From contig JAGHRT010000003.1 in assembly GCA_018066245.1 (NCBI GenBank), positions 23,938 to 87,937 of the forward strand: a stretch of DNA of 64,000 nucleotides, written 5' to 3'. Of the stretch, positions 34,073 through 43,679 are shown in pieces (the first letter of the stretch is position 1; each line of letters opens with the position of its first letter). This DNA comes from Candidatus Equimonas faecalis. GTDB taxonomy: Bacteria > Bacteroidota > Bacteroidia > Bacteroidales > Bacteroidaceae. A program made the translations under genes and the position numbers. The notes beneath the pieces were generated by a model. The model made no database searches and was not told the DNA's origin. It saw nothing but the letters and a program-made list of their open reading frames with translations.

Positions 34073-35728
34073 ATGAAGAAACTTTTCATTCTCCTATCCC
34101 TCACCCTCCTTTCCCTCGCTCCGTCATTGGCTTGCACCAACTTCCTCATCGGTAAGAACGCCTCCGCCGACGGCAGTACAATGATTACGTACAACCAGGA
34201 TTCCTACGGTATGTACGGCCACCTCGTGTATCTCCCCGCCGCCGACCATCCCGCCGGTGCCGTGCGCAAGATATTCGACGGCGACACCAACCACTACTAC
34301 GGCGACATTCCCGAAGTGGCCCACACCTACCAGGTCGTCGGCTACATCAATGAGCACCAGCTCGCCATTATGGAGACGACCTTCGGCGGACGCCTCGAAC
34401 TCGCCGACACCATCACCGGCAAGATAGACTATGTCAGCCTCATGCACCTCGCCCTGCAACGCGCCAAGACGGCACGCGAGGCCATCAAGGTGATGACCGA
34501 CCTCGTGGCCGAATACGGCTACGCCTCCGAGGGCGAGTCCTTCTCCATTGCCGACCCCAACGAGATATGGGTGATGGAGATGATAGGCAAGGGCCCCGGC
34601 CGCAAAGGTGCCGTATGGGTGGCCCAACGCATCCCCGACGATGCCATCTGCTGCCACGCCAACCAGAGCCGCATCCACAAGTTCAACATAAAGGACAAGC
34701 AGAACGTCATCTGCAGCAAGGACGTCATCGACTTCGCCCGCGAAAAAGGCTACTTCACGGGCAAGGATGCCGACTTCTCCTTCTCCGCCGCCTACTCGCC
34801 CGCCAACCTCGAAACGCAGCGCTTCTGCGATGCCCGCGCCTGGAGCTTCTTCAACAAGTGGGTGGACGGCATGGAACGCTACCTGCCCTTCGTTGATGGC
34901 CGCCACTGTCAGGAAAACCCCGAAGTGATGCCCCTCTGGTTCGTACCCCGTCAAAAACTCTCACTCGCCGACGTGATGAACGCCATGCGCGACCACTACG
35001 AAGGCACCCCCTTCGACGTGCAGAAGGACCTCGGACAGGGACCCTGGGAAATGCCCTACCGCCCCACCCCCCTCTACTTCAAAGGCCCCGACGGGCAAGT
35101 TTACTTCAACGAGCGCCCCATCTCCACGCAGCAGACCGCCATGACCTTCGTCGCACAGATGCGCTCATGGCTGCCCAATGCCGTGGGCGGCGTACTCTGG
35201 GTGGGCAACGACGACCCCAACATGTGCGCCTACACCCCCATCTACTGCCAGGCCGACCGCGTGCCCGAATGCTACGCCGAAGGCACGGGCAGCGACACGG
35301 AGTTTTCGTGGAAGTCCGCCTTCTGGGTAGAGAACTGGGTGGCCAATATGGTGTATCCCCGCTACTCCGTCATCTTCCCCGAGCTCCAGAAGGAGCGCGA
35401 CGCCATTGAGGAAGCCCTCCTCAAAGCCCAGAGCGACATAGAAGCCAAGGCCGTCCGCCTCTGCGAAGAAGGCCACCACACCGAGGCCCGGCGCCTCCTC
35501 TCCGGCTACGGCGTACGCAAGGCCCAAGGTATGCTCGCCCGCTGGAAGAAACTCGGCGAGAAGATAATCGTGAAGTACAACGACATGGCCGTCAAGAAGG
35601 AGAACCCCGACGGCACCTTCAAGAAGACCCCCGACGGCCTCGCCGTACCCCCCGAGCGCCCCGGCTACCCCATGACCTACCGCAAACAGATCATCGAGCA
35701 GACAGGCACCCGCTTCCTCGACAACTAA
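34073..35728 (+). CDS. C69-family dipeptidase, exported
   Basis: 551 residues. A signal peptide (MKKLFILLSLTLLSLAPSLA) is followed directly by CTNFLIGKNASADGS, so the N-terminal nucleophile cysteine is exposed by signal cleavage, as in the Ntn-hydrolase C69 peptidases. Later landmarks are 'TTFGGRLELADT', 'YGYASEGESFSIADPNEIWVMEMIGKGPG', 'NQSRIHKF' and 'VGGVLWVGNDDPNMCAYTPIY'. The enzyme cuts dipeptides in the periplasm, in keeping with a peptide-using lifestyle. The DUF721 gene follows 38 bp later and both share the terminator at 36121. Confidence 0.95.
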   Translation: MKKLFILLSLTLLSLAPSLACTNFLIGKNASADGSTMITYNQDSYGMYGHLVYLPAADHPAGAVRKIFDGDTNHYYGDIPEVAHTYQVVGYINEHQLAIMETTFGGRLELADTITGKIDYVSLMHLALQRAKTAREAIKVMTDLVAEYGYASEGESFSIADPNEIWVMEMIGKGPGRKGAVWVAQRIPDDAICCHANQSRIHKFNIKDKQNVICSKDVIDFAREKGYFTGKDADFSFSAAYSPANLETQRFCDARAWSFFNKWVDGMERYLPFVDGRHCQENPEVMPLWFVPRQKLSLADVMNAMRDHYEGTPFDVQKDLGQGPWEMPYRPTPLYFKGPDGQVYFNERPISTQQTAMTFVAQMRSWLPNAVGGVLWVGNDDPNMCAYTPIYCQADRVPECYAEGTGSDTEFSWKSAFWVENWVANMVYPRYSVIFPELQKERDAIEEALLKAQSDIEAKAVRLCEEGHHTEARRLLSGYGVRKAQGMLARWKKLGEKIIVKYNDMAVKKENPDGTFKKTPDGLAVPPERPGYPMTYRKQIIEQTGTRFLDN

Positions 35729-35766
35729 GCCCTCCCCCTGCCCCACTCCACACCATCCCGGTTGCC

Positions 35767-36081
35767 ATGCTACGCACACAAGCCAAAACCATAACCGCCC
35801 TGCTCCAGCAATTCCTGCGGAGCAACGGCCTCGAAACGCCACTCCGCGAACACCGTCTCATCAAGGCATGGCCCGAAGTCGTCGCGGCGCAGTATGGCGA
35901 AGCTGCGGGCCGTCGCCTCATCACCGCCACCCAAAGCCTGCGCATCGAGAACCAGACGCTCCACGTCTCCCTCACCTCCCCTGCCCTGCGCCAGCAACTC
36001 CGCATGACGGCCCCCGCCCTCATCGCCGCCCTCAACGAAGCCGCAGGCGCACAGGTCATCACCTCACTCGCACCGCATTGA
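35767..36081 (+). CDS. DUF721 (DciA-like) protein
   Basis: 104 residues. 'LIKAWPEVVAAQYGEAAGRRLITATQSLRIENQTLHVSLTSPALRQQLRM' is the DUF721 pattern (W..VVG..., then the strand pair and 'S.....L...'). In many bacteria such proteins are DciA, the loader of the replicative helicase; Bacteroidota members are short like this one. It probably is co-transcribed with the C69 gene, 38 bp upstream. Confidence 0.8.
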   Translation: MLRTQAKTITALLQQFLRSNGLETPLREHRLIKAWPEVVAAQYGEAAGRRLITATQSLRIENQTLHVSLTSPALRQQLRMTAPALIAALNEAAGAQVITSLAPH

Positions 36082-36120
36082 CACGAGCCCCCCGCCCCGC
36101 CGCGAGCCTCACCGCAATCG

Positions 36121-36161
36121 AGTAGGAGGTAAACGCTAATCATAGGCGTTTATCTCCTACT
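36121..36161 (+). terminator. 41-bp terminator hairpin after the DUF721 gene
   Basis: AGTAGGAGGTAAACGC pairs over 16 bp with the arm ending CTCCTACT, then TTTC follows. The same hairpin with compensatory changes is at 63088-63128. The 3' end of the group II intron lies immediately beyond it. Confidence 0.85.
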
Positions 36162-36164
36162 TTC

Positions 36165-38048
36165 ACGTTTACCGACCTCTCACACCACCGTACGTGCCGT
36201 TCGGCATACGGCGGTTCCTATCTTGGATTCCATTCGAGATACGAATCCATCAAGCTCACATAGCCTTTTAGCTTCATGTTCTCATTCGTGATTGCACGAT
36301 GCAATATATAGCTGTCAGCTATGCGCCAATAGCCTTGACGAGTGTTGCCCCACATATAGGCGTAGTATTTGTCTATGCCACATTTAATAAGGTTTGCCAC
36401 CTTTGTCTTTGGCTTCTTCCAAGCCTTCCATATACACATGCGTATTCTACGTCTTAACCATTCGTCTGTTTCCAGGCAGAGACGTTTCATATTGGCAAGG
36501 TGATAGTACCCTACCCACCCTTGTATGTACTCTTTCAGCTTCTGCTTCCTCTTTTCGTAACCCCATCCATTGCTTCGACTCGTCATTTCTTTTAGCCTTG
36601 ACTTCATCTTTGCCTTGGATTTTGGGTGTACGGTGAGTTGGCATTTGCCTTTGTGCATATAAAAGGAATAGCCAAGGTATTTCACACCTCGTATGTATGA
36701 GACTACCGTCTTTTCCTTGTTCACCTTTAGGAATAGTTTTCCCTCAATGAATTTGGTGATTGACTCTCGTACGCGCTCTGCTGCACGCTTGGTCTTGCAG
36801 AATATCATCGAGTCATCGGCATAGCGTACAAAGGGGTGTCCTCTGCGTGCGAGCTCCTTGTCCAATTCGTTCAGCATGATGTTGCTGAGCAGTGGACTCA
36901 GTGGTCCTCCTTGCGGAGTACCTTCCTCGCTCGCATGCCACATTCCTTTGTCTATGACTCCGCTTCGAAGATATTTGTGTATAAGGCTGACTACTCTGCC
37001 GTCCTTGATGGTGCGGCTGAGTATCTCTATGAGCTTGCTGTGGCTCACTGTGTCGAAGAAGCGTTCGAGGTCAAGGTCAACTACGTATCTGTAGCCTTCA
37101 TTGACTATCTTCTGCACTTCTCGCAGTGCGTTAAGGCATCCCCTTCTTGGACGGAAGCCGAAGCTCCGCTTGGAGAATTGGGGCTCATAGATTATTGTCA
37201 GTACTTGGTTGATGGCTTGTTGCACCATGCGGTCAACCACGGTGGGTATGCCCAATAGGCGCATCTTGCCGTTGTCCTTGGGTATCTCCACCCTTCGGAC
37301 GGGATTCGGACGGTATGTACCGTCAAGCAAGGAGCGTATCAGTTCATCCTTATTAGCCTTTAGCCATGGGAGCAACTGCTCGCATGACATCTTGTCGGTA
37401 CCGCCACATCCCTTGTTCCTCACTACTGCCTTGTAGGCTGCGTTGAGGTTGTCGGGGCTAAGGATTACTTCCAGTAAATGCTCCTTGTCGAATGGAACTT
37501 CCACGATGTTGTCTTCGGTCATCCATATGAAAGTCTGCACTCCCCCATACATTTCGGATTCCGTCCTATTCCTTTGGGGGCAGTCATTAGCAAGGGCTGA
37601 TGTTTTCTGCATTCTATCTTTCATGAGGTAACTTTCAATTACTAATCGTTTAATTGTTAGGTTCAGTCCTTCGTGGGGCGTTACCGATTACTCCACTACT
37701 ATGACTTCGGCTGACTTCTCACGGCAAGCTTTACTCCATGGCTTTTGTAAGAGCAACTAATCACCATGTCCGTGAGACCTCCTCGGATAAGGACATTGTC
37801 TTTCCATCTTATGCCTACTTCATTTACACCAACCGTTCCGAATAGCTATCGGGCTTTGGTTTGTATTGCAACCTTACCCACGGTCAAATGCCTTATATGA
37901 AGTTTCTGTTCGTTAGACCAGATGTTTGCCGACGGCTTCCTTCAGATTCCACCTCGCAATGGACACCCTTGCCTTGGGCTATGTGATTCCCGCTATTAGG
38001 GCTCACTCGGGACTTACACCCGTTAGACAATGCTCATGCCGAGCGTAC
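36165..38048 (-). mobile_element. Group II intron, class C-like
   Basis: Read on the minus strand, the intron starts near 38048 with GTACGCTCGGCATGAG (normal start GTGCG; G to A at the third base). It contains 'CTAACGGGTGTAAGTCCCGAG' near 38005, carries the reverse transcriptase gene and ends after domain V at about 36210-36170 (CCGCCGTATGCCGAACGG, then CACGTACGGTGG, then TGTGAGAGGTCGG). The exact 3' end is uncertain by a few bases. Directly upstream of its 5' end is a terminator hairpin (38055-38092), the insertion preference of IIC introns. No homing endonuclease domain is present. Confidence 0.85.
36218..37624 (-). CDS. Group II intron reverse transcriptase/maturase
   Basis: 468 residues. 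Reverse transcriptase motifs: 'CGGTDKMSCEQLLPWL', 'VEIPKDNGKMRLLGIPTVVDRMVQQAI', 'YVVDLDLERFFDTVSH', 'GTPQGGPLSPLLSNIMLNELD' and the catalytic FVRYADDSMIF. The maturase X domain follows (RSNGWGYEKRKQKLKEYIQG). The C-terminal part 'RRRIRMCIWKAWKKPKTKVANLIKCGI ... NTRQGYWRIADSYILHRAITN' is typical of class C enzymes, which have no endonuclease domain. It works with the intron RNA for splicing and retrohoming. Length and motifs look complete. Confidence 0.97.
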   Translation of the reverse strand: MKDRMQKTSALANDCPQRNRTESEMYGGVQTFIWMTEDNIVEVPFDKEHLLEVILSPDNLNAAYKAVVRNKGCGGTDKMSCEQLLPWLKANKDELIRSLLDGTYRPNPVRRVEIPKDNGKMRLLGIPTVVDRMVQQAINQVLTIIYEPQFSKRSFGFRPRRGCLNALREVQKIVNEGYRYVVDLDLERFFDTVSHSKLIEILSRTIKDGRVVSLIHKYLRSGVIDKGMWHASEEGTPQGGPLSPLLSNIMLNELDKELARRGHPFVRYADDSMIFCKTKRAAERVRESITKFIEGKLFLKVNKEKTVVSYIRGVKYLGYSFYMHKGKCQLTVHPKSKAKMKSRLKEMTSRSNGWGYEKRKQKLKEYIQGWVGYYHLANMKRLCLETDEWLRRRIRMCIWKAWKKPKTKVANLIKCGIDKYYAYMWGNTRQGYWRIADSYILHRAITNENMKLKGYVSLMDSYLEWNPR

Positions 38049-38054
38049 AATAAA

Positions 38055-38092
38055 GCCCCCCGCAGCGAAAGCCCCTTTCGCCGTGGGGGGCT
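38055..38092. terminator. Terminator hairpin that is the intron's 5' exon
   Basis: GCCCCCCGCAGCGAAAG and CTTTCGCCGTGGGGGGC pair in a long G+C-rich stem. On the minus strand it is followed by TTTATT and then the intron's first base. Pairing of a terminator stem with an intron start is the known IIC target. Confidence 0.8.
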
Positions 38093-38252
38093 TCCCTTAT
38101 GCCGGAAGCCGCACCGCCCCCCCTGTTTGAGGCAATTCTATACTATTTGGCACGTATTGGAAATACCGGTATCCGGGAAAGCTTAAAAGTCCTGAAAGGA
38201 CGGCATAACGGAGGGTAGGGCGTGAGTCCCTCACTCCAACACCCTTTTCTTT

Positions 38253-38382
38253 GGGAGCGCTGTAAGTGCGACATGTTTCAAGTAAAGTGGTAATTATATC
38301 GCACTTACAGTGCTCCCGTAAAGAATCAAACACAAAAGATAGGGCTCGCGCCCTATCCTCCAATCTGACGCACCTTCGGTGC
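38253..38382. repeat. Inverted pair of B repeats with an A repeat
   Basis: B copies at 38253-38271 and (inverted, 18 of 19) 38299-38317 could fold on each other. The palindrome GATAGGGCTCGCGCCCTATC (38339-38358) leads into an inverted A copy (38348-38382). The remaining DNA between the intron and the gingipain gene (38100-39137) contains no gene. Confidence 0.85.
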
Positions 38383-38489
38383 TTTGCCATTGCAAGTCAA
38401 AAGGGCAGCCCCCTCGCATTGAAATCCTCTAAACCTCCAGCATTTACAAAGGAAGCAGAAGGTAACGCTTGTTTTCCCGGACAACAATA

Positions 38490-38722
38490 ATTTTCTTCCC
38501 TTTGTGCCTAATGTTTTCAGATAGCCATCTTCCCATCTTATTTCCCGCAGGGTTTATTTGCCCGCAGGGCCTTTATTTCTTTGTGGGAGGCGTAAACCCA
38601 CCGATGAGGAGGAAGGAAAAAGGGGGAAATGACATTTACTTTTTTTGACTTCCTCCGCAGCGGGGAGAGGGAGCAAAGCGGACGATACCACAAAGTTTAT
38701 TTTCTTCTATTTGTGCCTAATG
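38490..38722. repeat. Element flanked by 24-bp direct repeats
   Basis: ATTTTCTTC(CC/TA)TTTGTGCCTAATG occurs at 38490-38513 and 38699-38722 (22 of 24 identical). The roughly 185 bp between contain CCCGCAGGG twice and a G-rich middle, and share segments with 33860-34058. It looks like a small inserted unit with its flanking repeat. Confidence 0.6.
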
Positions 38723-38780
38723 GTATGTTATTCCCTTTTGTTTATGGGGAATTTCACGCCCTTTAGCAGAATTAAACCCG

Positions 38781-38863
38781 TCGGTACACGTGTGCCGAGA
38801 GTTCGGTACACGTGAGACGAAATCTCTGCACACGTGAGCCAAGACCTCGACACACGTGTACCG
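38781..38863. repeat. Four-unit array of ACACGTG sites with 22-bp spacing
   Basis: ACACGTG starts at 38786, 38808, 38830 and 38852, an exact 22-bp step. The outer units are mirror-like (TCGGTACACGTGTGCCGAG against CTCGACACACGTGTACCGA), so the array is roughly symmetric overall. Bases between the cores vary, which argues for selection on the core and its spacing. Confidence 0.85.
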
Positions 38864-39137
38864 ACAAAACGGGAACAGGGGATAGTGCCCTTTACAAGAG
38901 CGATAATAAGCTGTAAAAGCGGGAACAGCTTGACTTCTGCAATGGTAAACAAAGCCATCGGTGGCTGGCAAAAAACTTCGGCCCCCCTCAATACTCCCAA
39001 GAGGTTATTCAGACTTTGCGAGGCTTTGTTACATCTCATTTTGCTATCTGCGCATTGCACTTATACCCCCCCCTAATTTCTTTGTGCGTAACGACCACTT
39101 TCCCGTGCAATTGTTTGGCGATGTGCGGAATAACTTG

Positions 39138-39145
39138 TATCTTTG
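39138..39145 (+). promoter_or_regulatory. Promoter -7 box of the gingipain-like gene
   Basis: TATCTTTG followed by TTG, 45 bp before the ATG at 39191; the 22-bp array lies about 280 bp upstream. Confidence 0.75.
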
Positions 39146-39190
39146 TTGGGCATAAGAATCTCAAAACAAGACAACCAACCCAACAAACCA

Positions 39191-42100
39191 ATGGCAAAAC
39201 TAAAATCTCTATCGGCTCTGCCGCTTCTGCTACTCGCAGCACTCCTCCCTTCCTTGGTGAAGGCGCAGGACGTAAACCTTGACCTGACGGCGCAAACCGC
39301 TACGGGCGACAAAGTGAATGTAACGGTAAACGGCTGTACGTTTACCTACGACATGGCCACATCCCCTAACACGGGCGCTTACATGAATTATCTTGGCGAT
39401 TTGTATAAGTTCAAGATTAGCTCTTCCGACAAGAAAATCGCCGTGATAGAACTGGTGGGGCGCGGCAATGTGAACAATGTTTCAAAGCCCACCGACGTGA
39501 ATGTTGAGCTGGGCGGGGGCACTTTCGACCACCACCCTGGCGGCACTTCCGTATGGAAAGGCACGGCCAACACCGTGCAGTTCGGAGCGGCTTCCGGCTC
39601 CACCTATACGGTTCAGCGCATTCGTGTGTGGTACGAAGGCACGGAGTATGTCCCCGGCGGCTCGGGAGACGGCGACGATGACCCCAGCGGCGACGACGTA
39701 ACCGGCACGCCCATCGTGCGCACCCCTTCCGTACCTGTCAATGGCAAGGCCGTGAAGATGGCCATCGTAACCGTGAAGCAGTTTAAGGAAGTAGCTGAGG
39801 AGTATGCCCTCTGGAAGACGCAGCAGGGATATGATGTGACTGAAATCTATGTGGATGACCTCAAGCAGGGTGCCAACGACCAGAATATTGATGATATGGA
39901 TGCCTATGCCAAGCGCATACACCCCATATTGAAGGAACTCCGACCTGCCTTCGTGCTTATCATGGGCGATTACGAGCAAGTGCCTGCCTTTAAGGGTACG
40001 AAGGCATACCCTAATAACTATGTAACCGACTACTTCTACGGCGAATACTCGGGCGACTATTTTCCCGAAGCCTACGTGGGACGTTTCTCTGGCTACACAG
40101 CCGACGAAATCAAGGCGCAGATGGACAAAACGAAGTATATGTCTTTAATTAGCGCCTCTGAAGGCAGTTGGATGAACACTTCTCTTGGACTTCACAACCG
40201 TGCAGGTAATCTAACGACCGCCCCTGGATATGACTACGTGATGAATTACCTGCGCAGTATTCCAAATGTGACAGTCAATGAAACAAGTGCCGGATACAAT
40301 ACTACAATCAACGACTACATCAATCAGGGAAGCGCCCTTGTAACTTACTATGGCCATGGCTATCCAAATTCTTTCAATGGAGAATATCAATTAGCGGATG
40401 CCCAACAGCTCACAAACGAAAACCGCTATCCCCTCTTTATCACGATGACTTGCCTCACTGGTAAGTTTGATAATGGCTGGCAGGAAGTGCTATGTATGGC
40501 CGAACAGATGCAACGTATGCCCAAGGCAGGCTCGGTGGCCTATATCGGCGCCACCCGCGAAAGCTACGACTGGCCTAACATTCACTTTATGAAGGGCGGC
40601 AAGCAGGGCGACAACACTTATCTGGGCTTTATGGCCAGCATGTTCCCTACTTCCGACAAAGACCCTCTCAACCAGCACGCCCGCACTCTGGGTGAAGGCG
40701 TGGCAATGGGCAAGTACGGTGTAAACGCTTATCAGAAAAGTAGTGCTGAATTCAGTAGCGAATACTATGTGCTGTTTGGCGACCCCACGTATCAGCCCTA
40801 CTGCAAGGCTCCCCTCACCATGCAGGTGAGCGCACCTGCCAATGCCGTGGCCGGTCATGTCATCAAGGTAACGGCTGCCCCCAAGGCCGTGGTGTGCATC
40901 AGCGCAGGCCGCAACATTGTAGCTGTGGGCCTTACCGACAGCGAAGGCCACATCTCCCTGAAGATAGCAACTGCTGCCACAGCTGGCACTTACACGCTCT
41001 ATTGCTCCGCTCCCACTTATACCGACTGGCAGGGCAGTATCACAATTGCCGCCAACGACGGCAAGGAAGATACCGACCCCTTCACTCAGAACATTCTTAA
41101 GCCTGTGCTGACCGCCTCCGACGTCATCGACCACGAGACGGCCCAGACGGTTAATAACCAATGGAAGCAGGTTATTGTGTCTGGTGAATCTGGAGCGAAG
41201 TATGACACATGGGTGTCCAGCGACTTGAAGGACTGCGTCAATATGCGTAATGAGTATAACCTTTGCGGCATCGTTACCACCAAGACAGCCGGTTGCGTGC
41301 GCAAGGTCAGCATTGATTGGCTCGCTCCCGCAGGAAAGCAAGACTGCATATCCGTGTTCGGTTCCAACACGCCGTACAGCGTGGCCTCCGATGTATGGGA
41401 CGACAGCAAAAAGGGTACGCTCATCGGTACCATCGTGAAGGGCGTGAACGATGAGTTAGTCATTCCCACCAACTATGCCTACGTAGCCCTGCGTGCCGAA
41501 AATCTTGACTGCTTTATGAACAGCATCACCATCGGCTGGGGCGGCGAGACCTTTGAAGTGGAAGAAGAATACCTCAAACCCTCCACCTTCGACTTCGATG
41601 ACTTCACTCGCAAGAAGGTGCTCATTGAGAAGTTTACAGGACAGGGTTGCCAGTATTGCGCCGGCGATGATGCTACACTTGCCAAGTATTTGGACGAAAA
41701 GAAACTCCATGACAAGGTTTATGAAATGCGCCACTACTGCTATCCCGACCCTGTGAGAGAAGGCTATCTACGTATTCCTGCCATACATAACCTTTTGAAC
41801 GTGGCATGGGAAGTCAATTCTTATCCTAACTATATGGTTGATCGTTGTGCCTACAATGGTGCTAGATCAGAAACCAGTACGATGGGTAAAGCCTCGGTGA
41901 TAGCCAATCTTGACCGCGTGAACGACCGTCTTGAAAAACCCTGCCTCGTCAGCCTTTCCCTCGACGGCTCAACCTACAATCCCTCCACACGCGAAATAAA
42001 GATAGTCGCCAGCGGAAAAGTATCTGACAAAGAACTCCCAGATCTCCGAATTTGCGCCTTTATCACACAAAGCGGCATTGTAGCTTATCAGAACAAGATG

Positions 42101-43000
42101 GGCAATAACTATGTACACAATGGTGTGTCGCGCGATTTCCTTACTTCGGAGGTTCACGGTGATGTGCTGGAGACGCGTGAGGATGGTGTGTTCCAGAAGA
42201 CCTATACCTACACTCTTCCCGACCGCCTTGGCTTTGTAGATACCAATGCCAACAATATGGATGTGGTTGTGTTTGTTAGCTCGTGGGACAACTACAGTTC
42301 AAACAGCATGGCTGAAAAGAACTTTGAGAACAGCATGGTGTACAACACCGACAACGTGAACATCGGCTCGCTGCCCTTCCACGCTTTGCCCCCCGTCCTT
42401 CCTGGCGACAACAAGCCCTACGAAGTAACCATCGGCGCAACAGGTTTCAGCACGCTCTACTGCGACAAGGACCTCGTGGTTCCCGAGGGCGTAACGGCCT
42501 ACGTGGCTTACGAAAGCGAGAGCGGCAGCAGCCTTATAACAAAAGAGCTGGCCGACGGCACCATTCCCGCCAAGACCGCCGTCGTCCTGCAAGGCACGCA
42601 AGGCGTACACAGCTTCACGGTTTCTCCCAAGAAACTCACGGCATACACAGGCCGTAATGAGTTGAACGGTACGCTTGAACGCGTTTCGACCAGCAGCCTT
42701 GGCGGTACCATCTATGTGCTGGCCCAGCCCGCAGGAAAGAGCGTGGGCTTCTACCGCTATACAGGGGACATGCTCCCCGCGCACAAAGCCTATTTCCGCG
42801 AAGTGAACGGAAAGGTGCAGGGATTTGAGCTGAACTTCGGCGGCGAGGGCGATGTTGTTACCGCCATCGACCGGCTATCAACCGTAAACTCTCAGCTTTC
42901 AACAGCCTACGACCTTCAGGGCCGTGCCCTGCGACAGGGTAAGTCCGCTCCCCAGCGCGGCCTCATCCTCCAGAACGGCAAGAAGCTGATGGTACGTTAG
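39191..43000 (+). CDS. Gingipain-type C25 protease with Omp28-like domain
   Basis: 1269 residues from the ATG at 39191 (MAKLKSLSALPLLLLAALLP, signal peptide to VKA). A spacer with acidic GDGDDDPSGDD precedes the C25 catalytic domain, which has the histidine in YYGHGYPNSF (about 389) and the nucleophile cysteine in TMTCLTGKFDN (about 421). An Ig-like domain follows it. From about residue 805 comes an Omp28/thioredoxin-like part, 'KKVLIEKFTGQGCQYCAGDD', with CxxC at 820/823. The end 'AYDLQGRALRQGKSAPQRG ... LILQNGKKLMVR' is the C-terminal sorting-type domain of Prevotella-like surface proteins, so type IX secretion is likely. It stands alone behind its own promoter. Confidence 0.9.
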   Translation: MAKLKSLSALPLLLLAALLPSLVKAQDVNLDLTAQTATGDKVNVTVNGCTFTYDMATSPNTGAYMNYLGDLYKFKISSSDKKIAVIELVGRGNVNNVSKPTDVNVELGGGTFDHHPGGTSVWKGTANTVQFGAASGSTYTVQRIRVWYEGTEYVPGGSGDGDDDPSGDDVTGTPIVRTPSVPVNGKAVKMAIVTVKQFKEVAEEYALWKTQQGYDVTEIYVDDLKQGANDQNIDDMDAYAKRIHPILKELRPAFVLIMGDYEQVPAFKGTKAYPNNYVTDYFYGEYSGDYFPEAYVGRFSGYTADEIKAQMDKTKYMSLISASEGSWMNTSLGLHNRAGNLTTAPGYDYVMNYLRSIPNVTVNETSAGYNTTINDYINQGSALVTYYGHGYPNSFNGEYQLADAQQLTNENRYPLFITMTCLTGKFDNGWQEVLCMAEQMQRMPKAGSVAYIGATRESYDWPNIHFMKGGKQGDNTYLGFMASMFPTSDKDPLNQHARTLGEGVAMGKYGVNAYQKSSAEFSSEYYVLFGDPTYQPYCKAPLTMQVSAPANAVAGHVIKVTAAPKAVVCISAGRNIVAVGLTDSEGHISLKIATAATAGTYTLYCSAPTYTDWQGSITIAANDGKEDTDPFTQNILKPVLTASDVIDHETAQTVNNQWKQVIVSGESGAKYDTWVSSDLKDCVNMRNEYNLCGIVTTKTAGCVRKVSIDWLAPAGKQDCISVFGSNTPYSVASDVWDDSKKGTLIGTIVKGVNDELVIPTNYAYVALRAENLDCFMNSITIGWGGETFEVEEEYLKPSTFDFDDFTRKKVLIEKFTGQGCQYCAGDDATLAKYLDEKKLHDKVYEMRHYCYPDPVREGYLRIPAIHNLLNVAWEVNSYPNYMVDRCAYNGARSETSTMGKASVIANLDRVNDRLEKPCLVSLSLDGSTYNPSTREIKIVASGKVSDKELPDLRICAFITQSGIVAYQNKMGNNYVHNGVSRDFLTSEVHGDVLETREDGVFQKTYTYTLPDRLGFVDTNANNMDVVVFVSSWDNYSSNSMAEKNFENSMVYNTDNVNIGSLPFHALPPVLPGDNKPYEVTIGATGFSTLYCDKDLVVPEGVTAYVAYESESGSSLITKELADGTIPAKTAVVLQGTQGVHSFTVSPKKLTAYTGRNELNGTLERVSTSSLGGTIYVLAQPAGKSVGFYRYTGDMLPAHKAYFREVNGKVQGFELNFGGEGDVVTAIDRLSTVNSQLSTAYDLQGRALRQGKSAPQRGLILQNGKKLMVR

Positions 43001-43142
43001 CCCTTCGCCCTCGGCGAACATCACGCACAGAAAGAGTACAGAGCGCAAGCCCTGTGCTCTTTTCTGTTTACTACGGCGACGCATTCGACGCATTCGACGC
43101 AGAAAAATGACTATGCGCGTGCGCGCACGTATATATTTATTG

Positions 43143-43178
43143 AGCGCCGAAGGTGCGGCAGATTGGAGGATAGGGGGC
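43143..43178. repeat. Type A interspersed repeat
   Basis: GCGCCGAAGGTGCGGCAGAT and then TGGAGGATAGGGGGC match the copies at 30517 and 38348. Confidence 0.85.
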
Positions 43179-43325
43179 GAGTTCGCATCTCCGTGCCACC
43201 ATACGCTCAGGCATTCGCCCCGTCCATTCACCGTGTTTTAGTCCGAAAACGGGCAGTTTTAGGCCAGTATTCCGAATAATCGTTAATTTTTCGGATGAAG
43301 ACATGCGAAAACTCATGGTTTTTCA

Positions 43326-43333
43326 TACTTTTG
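43326..43333 (+). promoter_or_regulatory. Promoter -7 box of the truncated ORF
   Basis: TACTTTTG followed by CATTTG lies 49 bp before the ATG at 43382. Confidence 0.5.
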
Positions 43334-43381
43334 CATTTGAAACCTTATTTAGACCTTTATATACTTACGAATCTCTGAAAT

Positions 43382-43510
43382 ATGAACGGAACTTTTATCA
43401 GATTGCTGTCCGTTGCAGCGGTGATGTGCTGCACCGTGAGAACATGGGCCGATGTGCCTCCTACGACGGTAATAGGCGGAAAGACCTATTACGAACTCGA
43501 CATTTTGTGA
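43382..43510 (+). pseudogene. Truncated start of a surface protein
   Basis: 42 codons: signal peptide MNGTFIRLLSVAAVMCCTVR..ADVP, then TTVIGGKTYYELDIL and stop. 'IGGKTYYE' after a signal peptide is how many Bacteroidales repeat-type surface proteins begin, so this appears to be the head of a longer gene whose rest is lost. A longer frame over 43303-43701 on the same strand lacks any recognisable feature. Downstream DNA to 43750 shows only a hairpin. Confidence 0.55.
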
Positions 43511-43679
43511 AACATTTGGACGAGGTGTTTACTGATTCAGACGAAATACATGACTTTACATGTGGGTGTGAGATTCTCGACATCAATCTATATAAGCATT
43601 ATCACCAGTATAGCTTTGCACGACACGAATTGAGAGGTGACGCTTTTCATATTGTCTCGCGAGAAAAAGGCAAAAAGAA

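Noticed and set aside
38100..39130. tRNA or other known RNA gene in the long gap
   Set aside because: No cloverleaf, T-loop-like sequence or CCA end could be found; only repeats and hairpins.
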